The notes: generated from the letters alone by a model not told the origin. Positions 1 to 8,140 are shown, numbered from the stretch's first letter. The stretch: 33,022 nt of DNA from Ruminococcus turbiniformis (GCF_020687545.1 NZ_JAJEQX010000017.1:1-33022), one strand, 5' to 3'. Program-made: numbers and translations.

Positions 1-165
1 CATATATATACATAATATTGTATATAATATCAATTTTCACATAGTCTGTCTTTGTTCCCGTCAACAATTCAGCACGCTGTTTTTTGTAAAATTTACAATT
101 CATATTGCATTATCCGCAATATATATTATAATTTACACAAACAGCCAGATGCAAAGGAGACTTTC

Positions 166-1323
166 ATGAATCAGATCACGGTTTCCGATATTTTGAATCT
201 CGACATTATGAAAGGGGCACGCATCGCCGCCGGGAAAAGCGGTCTCTCCCGGGAAGTCAGATATGTAAATGTCTACGACAACCCGTTCAGCGAATCCGAT
301 CAGAACGTGGCCCTTTTTCCGAATGATGTGTATCTTTCCTTTCTGTATTACGGTCAGGATAATCCGGAGTATCTCGATTACTTTTTCCGCCTGCTCGTAA
401 AAAGCAGTGCCTCCGCACTGATCGTATTTGATGAATATTTTAAAGAACTGCCTGAAGAGATGACCAGACAGTTTGACCGTGCCGGCCTGCCGCTGATCTT
501 TATCGATTACAGAACGCCGTACTCCCTGATTATCTCCGCCATCATTGAATATCATGTTCACGTGGAACAGCGGAAAAGCATCGAGGACAAACTGACCGCC
601 ATCGCGGGACATACAATCTCGGACAGTGAAAAAAGACAGCTGATCTCCAGCCTGAATCCTAATTTTCAGAAAAATATCACGGTACTGTTCGCTTTCGACA
701 GAGCGTCCGGCTCAGACTCAGGCATGAGGCTGCACAATCTGTGTACTGCGGTCGTTCACGATCTGCGTTTCTATGCAGCCGAGTACCGAAAAGGAGTTCT
801 CGTTATCCTCTCCTGCAGCGACAGCCGGCTTCCGGAAATGGAAAGTTCTGTGCGCTCCATGACAAACCTGATCCGGCAGTATCTTCCGGGAGCATCCGTG
901 GGCATCAGCGACACCTGTCCTCTGTCCGCTCTTGGCACGGCGATCTCGCAGAGCTATTCCGCTCTGGTATCCGGCATGGCGTCCGCGGGAAGCGCCGCGT
1001 ACTACCGGCAGCTCGGCGTCGCCCGCATTCTGGTTGATCTGGAGGGAAGCCCGGCTCTGGAAGCATTTTACAGAGACATCACGGACCCGCTTCTCCAATT
1101 CGACCAGGAAACCGGCGGCTGTCTTTTCGACACCCTTCTCCGGTTTGCAGAACATGATATGGACTATAAGAAGACGGCGGCCGCCATGTCCGTCCATGAA
1201 AATACAATCCGCTACCGGATGAACAAAATAAAGGAGCTCACTCCCTTCGGAATCAGCGATACCGATTTTTATGAGACAGTCTCTGTTACATTCAAAATAC
1301 ACAGAATGAAAACATTCGGATAA
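166..1323 (+). CDS. PucR family transcriptional regulator
   Basis: Predicted one-component DNA-binding regulator of 385 residues. The N-terminal part (from VSDILNLDIMKGARIAAG to about residue 125) has the look of a PucR ligand-sensing domain. The C-terminal end carries the PucR-type helix-turn-helix (DYKKTAAAMSVHENTIRYRMNKI). PucR proteins usually activate purine, amino acid or other catabolic genes. The open frame reaches back to 52, but the ATG at 166 is chosen because AAAGGAGA lies 6 nt upstream and the protein then begins at the domain; the extra upstream residues look non-coding. The region before it is very AT-rich. A LysR gene follows after 51 nt on the same strand. The target genes and ligand cannot be told from the window; an adjacent gene beyond the left edge is possible. 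Confidence 0.88.
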   Translation: MNQITVSDILNLDIMKGARIAAGKSGLSREVRYVNVYDNPFSESDQNVALFPNDVYLSFLYYGQDNPEYLDYFFRLLVKSSASALIVFDEYFKELPEEMTRQFDRAGLPLIFIDYRTPYSLIISAIIEYHVHVEQRKSIEDKLTAIAGHTISDSEKRQLISSLNPNFQKNITVLFAFDRASGSDSGMRLHNLCTAVVHDLRFYAAEYRKGVLVILSCSDSRLPEMESSVRSMTNLIRQYLPGASVGISDTCPLSALGTAISQSYSALVSGMASAGSAAYYRQLGVARILVDLEGSPALEAFYRDITDPLLQFDQETGGCLFDTLLRFAEHDMDYKKTAAAMSVHENTIRYRMNKIKELTPFGISDTDFYETVSVTFKIHRMKTFG

Positions 1324-1374
1324 TAATTTTTCAATATCCACTGATTTTAACAATCCGTTTACAAGGAGAAAACT

Positions 1375-2259
1375 ATGGAACTTCGCGTACTTAAATATTT
1401 TCTCATGGTCGCGCGCGAGGAAAATATCACCCGCGCCGCCGAACTTCTCCATATCACACAGCCAACTCTGTCGAGGCAGCTCATCCAGCTTGAGGAAGAT
1501 CTCGGCGTGAAGCTGTTTCACCGCAGCAGACACCGCATCGTCCTTACCGAAGAAGGAATGCTCCTTCGCCGCCGGGCCGAAGAGATCGTCTCTCTCTCAG
1601 AGAAAACCGTAGAGGACATCCGCCACAAAACCGGGGAACTTACGGGTAAAATCACCATCGGAAGCGGCGAGTTCAAGACATCCCGTTTTCTCGCAGAGCT
1701 GATCGCCTCCTTTCACGAGAAGCATCCCCAGGTGACTTTTGAGCTTTACAGCGGAAACGCGGACAATATCAAGGAGAGGATCGATCAGGGGCTTCTTGAC
1801 ATCGGCCTTCTCATAGAACCGGTAGATATCTCGAAATACAACTTTGTGCGCACGCCATTCAAAGAGACATGGGGAGTCCTTGTCAGCGAAACCTCTTCCC
1901 TTGCGTCCCTGGAAGAAGTGACACCGGAAGAACTCGCCCGTTTTCCGGTCATCATGACGCAGCGAAAAGTCCTTCAGAATGAGGTGCTGAACTGGTTCGG
2001 TGACTACGCGGATCAGATCCGCAGCACTGCGACAGGCAATCTTCTCTACAACATGGCGGCTCTCGCCAGATGCGGCCTGGGCGGTGTCATCACCCTGCAG
2101 ATGAACTCCTCCTACGAGGGGCTGAAATTCATTCCATTCCAGCCTGCTCTGGAGTCCGGCACGGTTCTGGTCTGGAAGAAGGCCCAGGTTTTCTCCAAAG
2201 CAGGCAGTGCCTTTATCAGCTACGCGAAAGAATATCTTTCAGGCATATCCGGCGATTGA
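1375..2259 (+). CDS. LysR family transcriptional regulator
   Basis: Full-length LysR-type regulator (294 residues; family usually 290-310). The N-terminal winged helix-turn-helix is clear: MELRVLKYFLMVAREENITRAA, then LHITQPTLSRQLIQLEEDLG and KLFHRSRHRIVLTEEG. Residues from about 90 form the periplasmic-binding-like effector domain (KITIGSGEFKTSRFLAELI). The start has a strong ribosome site, AAGGAG, 6 nt before the ATG. LysR proteins commonly control a divergent gene, but here both flanking genes run the same way, so the usual clue to its target is missing. It may be co-transcribed with the PucR gene 51 nt upstream. Effector unknown. Confidence 0.93.
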   Translation: MELRVLKYFLMVAREENITRAAELLHITQPTLSRQLIQLEEDLGVKLFHRSRHRIVLTEEGMLLRRRAEEIVSLSEKTVEDIRHKTGELTGKITIGSGEFKTSRFLAELIASFHEKHPQVTFELYSGNADNIKERIDQGLLDIGLLIEPVDISKYNFVRTPFKETWGVLVSETSSLASLEEVTPEELARFPVIMTQRKVLQNEVLNWFGDYADQIRSTATGNLLYNMAALARCGLGGVITLQMNSSYEGLKFIPFQPALESGTVLVWKKAQVFSKAGSAFISYAKEYLSGISGD

Positions 2260-2269
2260 ATATAAGCAT

Positions 2270-2298
2270 TAGACTTCTCCCGGTTCGTGGGCTAAAAT
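2270..2298 (+). promoter_or_regulatory. Candidate promoter for the MerR-family gene
   Basis: TAGACT (2270-2275), 17-nt spacer, TAAAAT (2293-2298). Both boxes are imperfect. A direct repeat GTCAGAAAA occurs just downstream at 2305-2313 and 2321-2329 (16-bp period). Confidence 0.4.
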
Positions 2299-2355
2299 AG
2301 ACTTGTCAGAAAACATACCCGTCAGAAAATGCCGGAGACCGGAAGGAGGGAGACA

Positions 2356-2724
2356 ATGACAATCGATGAGGCAAGCAGACGATACAATATTCCGCTTGAT
2401 ATTCTCCATGAGTACGAGAGCTGGGGGCTGTGCGGAGCCGTAAAAAAAATGATGGGCGCCTGGCAGTACGACGACACAGATCTGGAACGCCTGAGCCTGA
2501 TTATGACGCTGCACGATATCGGATTTGCGAATTCAGAGACCGAGACATATATGAAACTGCTCGTGGAAGACGAAGACGGCGGAGACCAGCGACTGAACAT
2601 GCTGGAACAGAAGAGGAAAGGGATTCTCGACGAGATCCATTTCCGTGAAAAACAGCTCAACCACCTTGATTATCTGCGGTACAGCATCCGCAAAGGACAG
2701 AGACAGACCACAGAACAAGAATAA
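2356..2724 (+). CDS. MerR-like small transcriptional regulator
   Basis: A 122-residue protein with an N-terminal MerR-type winged helix: TIDEASRRYNIPLDILHEYESWGL followed by the YDDTDLERLSLIMTLHDIGF stretch, matching the helix-turn-helix plus second helix pair of MerR proteins. The C-terminal part (LNMLEQKRKGILDEIHFREKQ) is a likely dimerisation coiled coil. The expected wing aromatic/arginine pattern is partly altered (MMGAWQYDD instead of the usual R-Y). There are no effector-binding cysteines or GyrI-like domain, so the signal is unknown. ATG 2356 is preferred over 2329 because GGAAGGAGGG precedes it. A strong terminator follows at 2772. Confidence 0.82.
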   Translation: MTIDEASRRYNIPLDILHEYESWGLCGAVKKMMGAWQYDDTDLERLSLIMTLHDIGFANSETETYMKLLVEDEDGGDQRLNMLEQKRKGILDEIHFREKQLNHLDYLRYSIRKGQRQTTEQE

Positions 2725-2771
2725 ACTCCAGAACCAAAGCAGACTTTGAAAGAGCATTGACGGTAAGCAGG

Positions 2772-2819
2772 CCGGCCGCGGAAGTGCATATAAAACATGC
2801 AGTTACGCGGCCGGTTTTT
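2772..2819 (+). terminator. Rho-independent terminator after the MerR-like gene
   Basis: Perfect 9-bp arms CCGGCCGCG (2772-2780) and CGCGGCCGG (2806-2814), an inner TGCAT/ATGCA pair, then TTTTT at 2815-2819. It closes the plus-strand regulator block and faces the convergent minus-strand gene. Confidence 0.85.
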
Positions 2820-2877
2820 CTTGTATTTCTTTTCACTATTTGTCGGGAATTTATCGGAAATGTTCCTTCCCGAAGTT

Positions 2878-4782
2878 TCAGGGCTTCAGCTTCTCCAGTA
2901 TCTCCGCGATCATATCCGCGCGGTTGAACGGCACCATAAAGTAGTATCCGTCTGCCACATCTCTCAGTTGTTCCGCGATGCGGGCTGCGATACGCACTCC
3001 CGCCGCCTGGGCCTCCTCCCTGCTCATATCGCTCCGGTACTGTGCAATCACTTCATCAGGCACGTGAATGCCTGCGATCTCGTTTTTCATAAAAAGCGCA
3101 TTGCGGTAGCTGACAAGCGGCATGATCCCGCACAGAATCTTTGTGTCAATCCTGCTCTTTATGTATCGTATTTTTTCGATATCCTCATCCGAATATATGG
3201 GCTGGGTCAGGAAAAAGGATGCCCCTGCCTGACACTTTTTCTCCATCCGCCGGATCTCCGCGTCAATATTTTTTCTTCCGTAATTAAGCGCGCCGCCGTA
3301 GGCAACCGGATCTTCGGAAAAATACTCCCGGTTCATCTGCCGCACATAGTTCATCAGTGTAACCGAATTGTAGTCAAAAACCGGCTTCATGCTCCCCCTG
3401 TCTCCCGAAGGCACCGGATCTCCCGTCACAAAGAGGAAGTTTCGTATCCCGTTCATGTATGCCCCCAGTATCTCAGCGCCCATACCGATGGCGTTTCTGT
3501 CACGGCACGCCATATGAGGCATTGTTTCGATCTGCAGCTCTCCGGCGGTCTTGATCGCTGACGTCACAGAGGACGCCCTCATCTTTCCCATGGGCGAGTC
3601 AGAAAACGTGATCATCTCGACTCCAGCCTCTTTTAGCCGGGCTGCAGCGGCAGACATCTTCCTGTCATTTCCGTCGAACGGTGGATCCAGCTCCGCTATA
3701 ATCACCTTTTCCCCGGAATAAAGTTTCCGGATAAACGGGTTGTTGTCGTAACGTATCTCAGATTCCGCTCTCTGTTCCGGGCGGTCCGAGAGTCTCCGCG
3801 CAACCGGCCTGTTTCCTGCAGCCGCTTTCAGCTTTCTGATATAGGACGGGTTTGTGCCGCAGCATCCGCCGATGATGTTCACCCCGAGATCCGCTATCTC
3901 CTTTGCGGAGGCGCAGAAATATCCGGAATTATCCCGGTAGACCATCCGGTTTTCAATCCGGTCCGCATACCCCGCATTCGGAGCCGCCGATACGATCATA
4001 TCTCCAAAGTTCTGGCGTTTCATAAGCCTGCACAGATGGGAGGGTCCGGTTCCGCAGTTGAAGCCGATTCCGTCGATCACGCTGCTCTCCTGTGCGGTTC
4101 TGATCAGATCTCTCATGCTGCTTCCAGAGCCCGTATAGCCGTACATATTGACGGAGAAACTCGCCATGACAAACGCATCGCTGTTCTCTTTTATCCACTC
4201 TGCTGCAGGAAGAATCCGGTCAAAATCAGAAAATGTCTCAAACCAGATCAGGCGGATTCCCGAATCAAGAAATGCCTTTGCGATTGTCCGGTACTCCCCG
4301 GCAATATCCGCATCCTTTTCCCCGTTTCGGTTCTTCTCCGGCACCGGACCGATATCCCCTGCAATGAGAATTTCCCGATCCGCCGGTTCTTCTCCTGCAT
4401 GATCTGCCGTTCCCTGCGCGTGCCGTGTCTCCGCGTTTTTCGCCGCAGACCGTGCAGCCTGTATCTCTGTGCTTTTCACCGCTGACTGCGCGATCAGGCA
4501 GGCCGCCCGGACGTTTTCATATACTTTTGTGAGCTGATCCTCTCGTGCGATCTCCGGCAGTCGGTCGCCGAAGAGCGTTTCCGCATTGGAAGCGAAGCTG
4601 TTCGTTCTTATAATATCTGCTCCGGCCTCAATATACTCTCTGTGAATCGCTTTGATTCTCTCAGGTGCCGTCAGATTGTCAAGCTCAGGCGCCTTCTGCA
4701 CGCCGTACTTTTCCCTGTAATATGTTCCGAGCGCCCCGTCCGTAACAAGACAGCGGGACTGAAATAAAGTATGTAAATCCAT
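2878..4782 (-). CDS. Bifunctional homocysteine S-methyltransferase / methylenetetrahydrofolate reductase
   Basis: Fusion enzyme resembling Bacillus YitJ (634 residues from this start). The N-terminal half is a homocysteine methyltransferase: VTDGALGTYYREKYG start, and the zinc cysteines in GIGFNCGTGP and GGCCGTNP. The C-terminal half is a MetF-like methylenetetrahydrofolate reductase barrel (IIAELDPPFDGND near the start of the domain, MPHMACRDRN, FLFVTGDP, FFLTQPIY). The pair would make 5-methyl-THF and methylate homocysteine to methionine. The insert between the two zinc-site halves around residues 100-145 (rich in Ala, Glu, Lys) is longer than usual and low in complexity. ATG 4782 has AAGGA 10 nt upstream and matches the family N-terminus; an in-frame ATG at 4812 has a weak ribosome site. 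The leader is about 75 nt, too short for an S-box riboswitch. Confidence 0.92.
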   Translation of the reverse strand: MDLHTLFQSRCLVTDGALGTYYREKYGVQKAPELDNLTAPERIKAIHREYIEAGADIIRTNSFASNAETLFGDRLPEIAREDQLTKVYENVRAACLIAQSAVKSTEIQAARSAAKNAETRHAQGTADHAGEEPADREILIAGDIGPVPEKNRNGEKDADIAGEYRTIAKAFLDSGIRLIWFETFSDFDRILPAAEWIKENSDAFVMASFSVNMYGYTGSGSSMRDLIRTAQESSVIDGIGFNCGTGPSHLCRLMKRQNFGDMIVSAAPNAGYADRIENRMVYRDNSGYFCASAKEIADLGVNIIGGCCGTNPSYIRKLKAAAGNRPVARRLSDRPEQRAESEIRYDNNPFIRKLYSGEKVIIAELDPPFDGNDRKMSAAAARLKEAGVEMITFSDSPMGKMRASSVTSAIKTAGELQIETMPHMACRDRNAIGMGAEILGAYMNGIRNFLFVTGDPVPSGDRGSMKPVFDYNSVTLMNYVRQMNREYFSEDPVAYGGALNYGRKNIDAEIRRMEKKCQAGASFFLTQPIYSDEDIEKIRYIKSRIDTKILCGIMPLVSYRNALFMKNEIAGIHVPDEVIAQYRSDMSREEAQAAGVRIAARIAEQLRDVADGYYFMVPFNRADMIAEILEKLKP

Positions 4783-4862
4783 GTCGCAATTATCCTTCTT
4801 TTTGTTTTCCATCTGCCTGCTTTCTATCCGTACCGTAAAAAGGCGCAGATATCATACATCTG

Positions 4863-4891
4863 ATAATAATTGCTTCCGGCTCATCTGTCAA
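4863..4891 (-). promoter_or_regulatory. Sigma70-type promoter for the methyltransferase/reductase gene
   Basis: On the minus strand TTGACA (4891-4886), 17-nt spacer, TATTAT (4868-4863). Consensus -35, good -10, correct spacing. Confidence 0.75.
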
Positions 4892-4933
4892 ACACTTCCT
4901 TGCAGAACCTGTCCTCCGAACATATTTTCCCTT

Positions 4934-5656
4934 TCACTTGCGCTTCGTCTGCCTGCTTCCCTGCCCCGTTCTCCTGAGGAGAATCACCCCGTAATGCGCC
5001 CCAAATATGAACAGCCCCATCATCGCCAGATAGTCTGTATAAAACAGCAGAACCGGTTCCCCGTAATCCAGAAACACGAACTCTGACTGCAGAAACATAT
5101 ATGTCAGCATATCCCGCCTGATAAACGCGGTAAGTCCGTACACCGCGATTACCGCTCCCAGAAGCATGGGAATGATTCGGCCTGCCGGGGAACTGTTCTT
5201 CATCTTCATCTTTGTCTTTCGTGTTTTTTCCTCCGTCTTCTCTGCCATGGAGGTAAATATGCCCCAATGCATCCCCAGGTGAATCGCCATCAGCACAAAT
5301 CCCCAGTGAGACGCCGCCATATGCATCAGTCAGGCCGCGGACATGCCTCCGTGAATCGGAAGGAAGCGGAACACATGGCTGGAAAGGGTCACCCCGCTTA
5401 CCATCAGGCAGAGCATTGCCGCAAGTAGAAAAATATCTGTTACTGCCTGAAAGAGGCGGACCGCCGTATACTTCCCTCTGAACAGACTTTTGTACCATCC
5501 TCTGTTCAGGACATGGTGCACAATAAAAAGGAGAAACATCCCTGCGCCCGCCCACTCGTGCGCCGCCCCGTCCCAGAACTGATATCCCATCATAAATAAA
5601 AGGCATAAGGTCATAAGAATATCGACACCGGTTTTTACTGCTCTTTTCTTCTTCAT
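4934..5656 (-). pseudogene. DUF4405 membrane cytochrome-like gene interrupted by one in-frame TGA
   Basis: Two same-frame halves give a 240-codon protein with four to five membrane helices typical of DUF4405 (flavinylation-associated cytochrome-like) proteins. The first half (5656-5330) ends FLPIHGGMSAA then TGA at 5332-5330; the second resumes directly as LMHMAASHWGFVLMAIHLGMHWG. Histidines of likely haem-binding helices lie on both sides (FIVHH, HMAASHW, IHLGMHWG). In relatives I recall, an arginine stands at the stop position, so CGA-to-TGA is the simplest explanation. No frameshift or other damage is seen. The ribosome site is GGAAG-like, 17 nt after the flavodoxin-like gene, so the two form one operon. 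Alternatives are recoding or a sequence error. The internal ATG at 5326 could start a 130-residue fragment. Confidence 0.8.
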
Positions 5657-5673
5657 TGGCCCTTTTCTTCCCG

Positions 5674-6210
5674 CTATTTCAAAGATTTTCCGAGTTCATA
5701 CGCTTCTTTCATGTACCTCGAACGCTGCGTCATCCCCGGCGTGCCGCAGCCCCTTCCCCAGACCGCCCCCATATCCTGCAGGTTCAGATACTTCACAAGT
5801 GTCCGGTAATGCGCTTCCAGCGCGTCAAACGTCCAGTCATCACTGTTCCACGCCGCCGAGATCATCGCGGATTTCATCCCCCTGCGCTGTATGCTGCTGT
5901 TGAACGCACAGAACCGGTCAACCAGTATTTTGAGCTGGGCTGACATGCCGTAGTAATAAAGCGGCGTCACAAAAACCACCATATCTGCATCCAGTATCCT
6001 GCCTCTTATCTTTTCCATATCATCCTTCTGCACACACGGCCCTTCATATCCGCAGTGAATGCACCCGGTACACGGATGGATGTCAAGATGTGCCGCATCC
6101 ACAACATCAGCCGTATGTCCGGCCTCCTCAGCGCCCCGGCAGAACTGCTCTGCCAGCATGTTCGATGACCCGTTTCTGTTGGGACTTCCTTCCAGTATAA
6201 TTATTTTCAT
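5674..6210 (-). CDS. Flavodoxin family / NADPH-dependent FMN reductase-like protein
   Basis: A 178-residue protein with the flavodoxin-like fold: IIILEGSPNRNGSSNMLAEQF binds FMN phosphate, and VVFVTPLYYYGMSAQLKILVDRF is the second flavin loop. HPCTGCIHCGYEGPCVQKDDM resembles the cysteine cluster of iron-sulfur flavoproteins or NAD(P)H reductases of this superfamily, where some members bind a 4Fe-4S cluster; whether a cluster is bound here is inference. Likely an electron-transfer flavoprotein in the cytoplasm. GGAGGAG precedes the ATG. It is the first gene of a unit with the DUF4405 cytochrome gene 17 nt downstream, suggesting electrons pass between the two. Confidence 0.88.
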   Translation of the reverse strand: MKIIILEGSPNRNGSSNMLAEQFCRGAEEAGHTADVVDAAHLDIHPCTGCIHCGYEGPCVQKDDMEKIRGRILDADMVVFVTPLYYYGMSAQLKILVDRFCAFNSSIQRRGMKSAMISAAWNSDDWTFDALEAHYRTLVKYLNLQDMGAVWGRGCGTPGMTQRSRYMKEAYELGKSLK

Positions 6211-6272
6211 TTTACATCTTCTCCTCCCGTTTTTGCTTCAGGCTGATTTCCTGTATTCTTTCCTGTATTTTT

Positions 6273-6301
6273 ACTATACTTCTGAATTTCACCGCGCACA
6301 A
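6273..6301 (-). promoter_or_regulatory. Candidate promoter of the flavodoxin-DUF4405 unit
   Basis: Minus strand TTGTGC (6301-6296), 17-nt spacer, TATAGT (6278-6273). The leader then contains a short tandem repeat (ATACAGGAAA twice). Confidence 0.5.
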
Positions 6302-6340
6302 ATACTTATCCTGCATGAAAAAGTATTCAAAAAAGCTATG

Positions 6341-6390
6341 AAAAAAACCCTTTCCCGATCAGGCATGTATGTCTGCCCCTCAGGAAAGAG
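6341..6390 (-). terminator. Rho-independent terminator after the DUF4317 gene
   Basis: In the minus direction CTTTCC (6388-6383), inner GGCA/TGCC pair, GGAAAG (6355-6350), then a T run at 6347-6341. It begins a few bases after the stop codon at 6396. Confidence 0.75.
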
Positions 6391-6395
6391 TTTTC

Positions 6396-7523
6396 TTATT
6401 TCATCGTCCTCACGTTGATTCCGTTTACTTCGATATGATCATCCACCGGAATTACAAGGCACTGACGCCCGTCAATCATTCTTGTCTCCACGAGATCCGC
6501 CCTGTCGGGATTCACTTTGATCACAATATCAGGCGTCTCGATGTTGAATTTTTTCGTCTCTGCAATATTTGTGGCAAGAAGTGATCCCTTCTCTCCCACG
6601 TTTGTCTCAAAGTTCCGGTCGAAATTCTCCATCTTCTGCGCGTCCACTCCGCTCTGCTCAAACACCTTTCTCATCTCTGTCACGTCAAGTGAAAGCGGTT
6701 CCGGCTCCTCTTTGTGCTCCTCGATCAGATCGTTTAACGTCTCGTGGATATTGCGTACTGTCTCGTAGTCTCCGTCCTCTCCAAGTGTGTCCTCGATCAT
6801 CATCTGGAATGACTCCTTCTGTGTGTCCGCGGACATCGGCATTCTGGCACCGAGAAGCTGGTCGATCATCTCCGGCTGAAGGTCCTCTGATTTTTTTGTA
6901 TAATAAAGGACACTGTGCAGATCCGTCCCCCTGTCATTGAATGCAGGAAACAGAAAGCCCTTGTCCGGCATATCCACAATCCAGTCCCTCACTCTGTCCT
7001 CGATCCGGTTGTCCTGCGCATTATAACACAGTCCTGCCTTTGACAGAGAGACAGGGCAGATGCTCATAAGCAGATATTCATACACTTCATCCGACGCGTC
7101 GAACATCTCAAGCCCGTCGGTTGATTTTCCCGGGATATCGTACATGGCATGAATCAGGACAATATAGTAGTTCTCCGCGTACTCATATGTAGCGATCACC
7201 TTGTCATAAAACTCTTCCAGAAGCATATCGTCCTGCAGTTTGCTGTCTCTGAGTTTTAAAAGAAACTCCTGAGTTCCTCCCGGCATCTCAGCGTCCAGCG
7301 GGAACTCCAGATTCAGCATATTTTTCCCGACCGTCCCGGAAAGTGTTTTCTTGAATATATCAAAATATTTGAACGCTTCCTCCTCCGGCAGGGAAAGGAA
7401 TGCATCCTTTGACTCCACAACTTTCGTCTTCTCATGATCCACATAGCATCCGCAGATCCGTGTAATCGCGCAGTTTGCAGGTGTGAACTGCTTGCGTATC
7501 TCAAGTATTTCCTTCTTATTCAT
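6396..7523 (-). CDS. DUF4317 domain-containing protein
   Basis: A 375-residue acidic cytoplasmic protein that I recognise as the DUF4317 family, common in Lachnospiraceae and of unknown function. The N-terminus (MNKKEILEIRKQFTPANCAITRICGCYVD) and the YVLIHAMYDIPGK and SICPVSLSKAGLCYN stretches are characteristic. No signal peptide or membrane segment is visible. ATG 7523 is chosen over 7547 because an AGGCGG ribosome site lies about 9 nt upstream, while 7547 has none. It is a single-gene unit with its own consensus promoter and terminator, divergent from the padR unit. Confidence 0.85.
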   Translation of the reverse strand: MNKKEILEIRKQFTPANCAITRICGCYVDHEKTKVVESKDAFLSLPEEEAFKYFDIFKKTLSGTVGKNMLNLEFPLDAEMPGGTQEFLLKLRDSKLQDDMLLEEFYDKVIATYEYAENYYIVLIHAMYDIPGKSTDGLEMFDASDEVYEYLLMSICPVSLSKAGLCYNAQDNRIEDRVRDWIVDMPDKGFLFPAFNDRGTDLHSVLYYTKKSEDLQPEMIDQLLGARMPMSADTQKESFQMMIEDTLGEDGDYETVRNIHETLNDLIEEHKEEPEPLSLDVTEMRKVFEQSGVDAQKMENFDRNFETNVGEKGSLLATNIAETKKFNIETPDIVIKVNPDRADLVETRMIDGRQCLVIPVDDHIEVNGINVRTMK

Positions 7524-7595
7524 ATCTATAATCCGCCTCGCTTTCATTTTTAACTGTCAGCATCGGTGTAAAAGGGGCAATACACCAATGTCACT

Positions 7596-7624
7596 ATCAT
7601 ACCGTATAACCGGTTCAAAGTCAA
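7596..7624 (-). promoter_or_regulatory. Sigma70-type promoter of the DUF4317 gene
   Basis: Minus strand TTGACT (7624-7619), 17-nt spacer, TATGAT (7601-7596). A GGTGTA/TACACC dyad (7565-7570, 7581-7586) lies in the leader. Confidence 0.7.
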
Positions 7625-7658
7625 AGACCTCTCTTTAAACCTCTTTAAGCCTTTCCTG

Positions 7659-7687
7659 TTGACATCGCAGCTCTCTTGCATTACAAT
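7659..7687 (+). promoter_or_regulatory. Consensus promoter of the padR unit
   Basis: TTGACA (7659-7664), exactly 17 nt, TACAAT (7682-7687). Confidence 0.85.
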
Positions 7688-7702
7688 ATAGTTAGCTACT
7701 AT
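7688..7702 (+). promoter_or_regulatory. Candidate PadR operator
   Basis: Inverted repeat ATAGT-TAGCT-ACTAT directly after the -10 box, over the expected transcription start. A bound repressor here would block transcription. Autoregulation by the PadR protein encoded next is inferred. Confidence 0.55.
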
Positions 7703-7708
7703 GTTTTG

Positions 7709-7787
7709 CAAGATAGCAAATGGTTAAGAAAGCAAAACAGCGGGAAAACAAAATAGCAAAAATGCAAAATAGCGAGAAGTAAACAGC
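7709..7787 (+). repeat. Five-copy 9-bp motif array in the padR leader
   Basis: CAARAYAGC-like copies start at 7709, 7733, 7749, 7765 and (degenerate, GTAAACAGC) 7779, so spacings are 24, 16, 16 and 14 nt. The array fills the untranslated leader from the operator to the ribosome site. A TTTGC/GCAAA hairpin overlaps the first copy (7705-7720). Confidence 0.6.
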
Positions 7788-7801
7788 AGGAGGAAGAAAA
7801 C

Positions 7802-8140
7802 GTGATTCCGTCACAGATGCTTAAAGGTACGCTTGAGGGCTGTGTTCTGGCCATCATCAGTAAGGAAGAAACTTACGGATACGAGATATCCGAACAGCTC
7901 ATGGAATATGGTTTCGGCAAAATCACAGAGGGAACGATCTATCCGCTGCTCCTTCGTCTCGAGAAAAACGAACTGATCAGCGCAACTTACAAAGCATCAG
8001 AACTTGGCCCCAGAAGAAAGTATTATAAACTGACAGAGAAAGGAAACGATGCCCTGGAAGATTTCTTTCAAAGCTATCGTGAACTGTCAGACGCCGTAAA
8101 TCATCTGATGCGGGATATGCAGGGAGGGATACAGAAATGA
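7802..8140 (+). CDS. PadR family transcriptional regulator
   Basis: A 112-residue PadR-type winged-helix repressor: MLKGTLEGCVLAIISKEETYGYEISEQL, then GTIYPLLLRLEKNELI and GPRRKYYKLTEKG, the classic recognition helix and wing. The start is GTG, with AGGAGGAAG upstream. PadR proteins usually repress membrane transport or stress genes next to them and are released by a drug or lipid ligand. It overlaps the next gene by 4 nt (ATGA), so the two are translationally coupled. A consensus promoter and palindrome stand upstream. Confidence 0.93.
   Translation: MIPSQMLKGTLEGCVLAIISKEETYGYEISEQLMEYGFGKITEGTIYPLLLRLEKNELISATYKASELGPRRKYYKLTEKGNDALEDFFQSYRELSDAVNHLMRDMQGGIQK

Noticed and set aside
1..165. 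Gene or RNA in the AT-rich left edge
   Set aside because: No convincing frame; the upstream extension of the PucR frame lacks a ribosome site and homology.
718..1533. 271-residue minus-strand frame opposite the PucR gene
   Set aside because: Lies antisense to a recognised gene and runs into the LysR gene; no family resemblance.
2797..3561. 254-residue plus-strand frame opposite the methyltransferase/reductase gene
   Set aside because: Antisense shadow of a clear gene; Cys/His/Arg-rich composition and no domain.
5330..5332. TGA as a selenocysteine codon
   Set aside because: No obvious bacterial SECIS hairpin right after it and the family has no known selenocysteine there; kept only as a remote alternative.
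4881..5606. 241-residue minus frame over the DUF4405 gene
   Set aside because: Out of frame with the clear DUF4405 halves; no membrane or family pattern.
7709..7787. CRISPR-like array
   Set aside because: Repeats are 9 bp with 5-15 bp gaps, far too short for CRISPR, and no cas genes are nearby.
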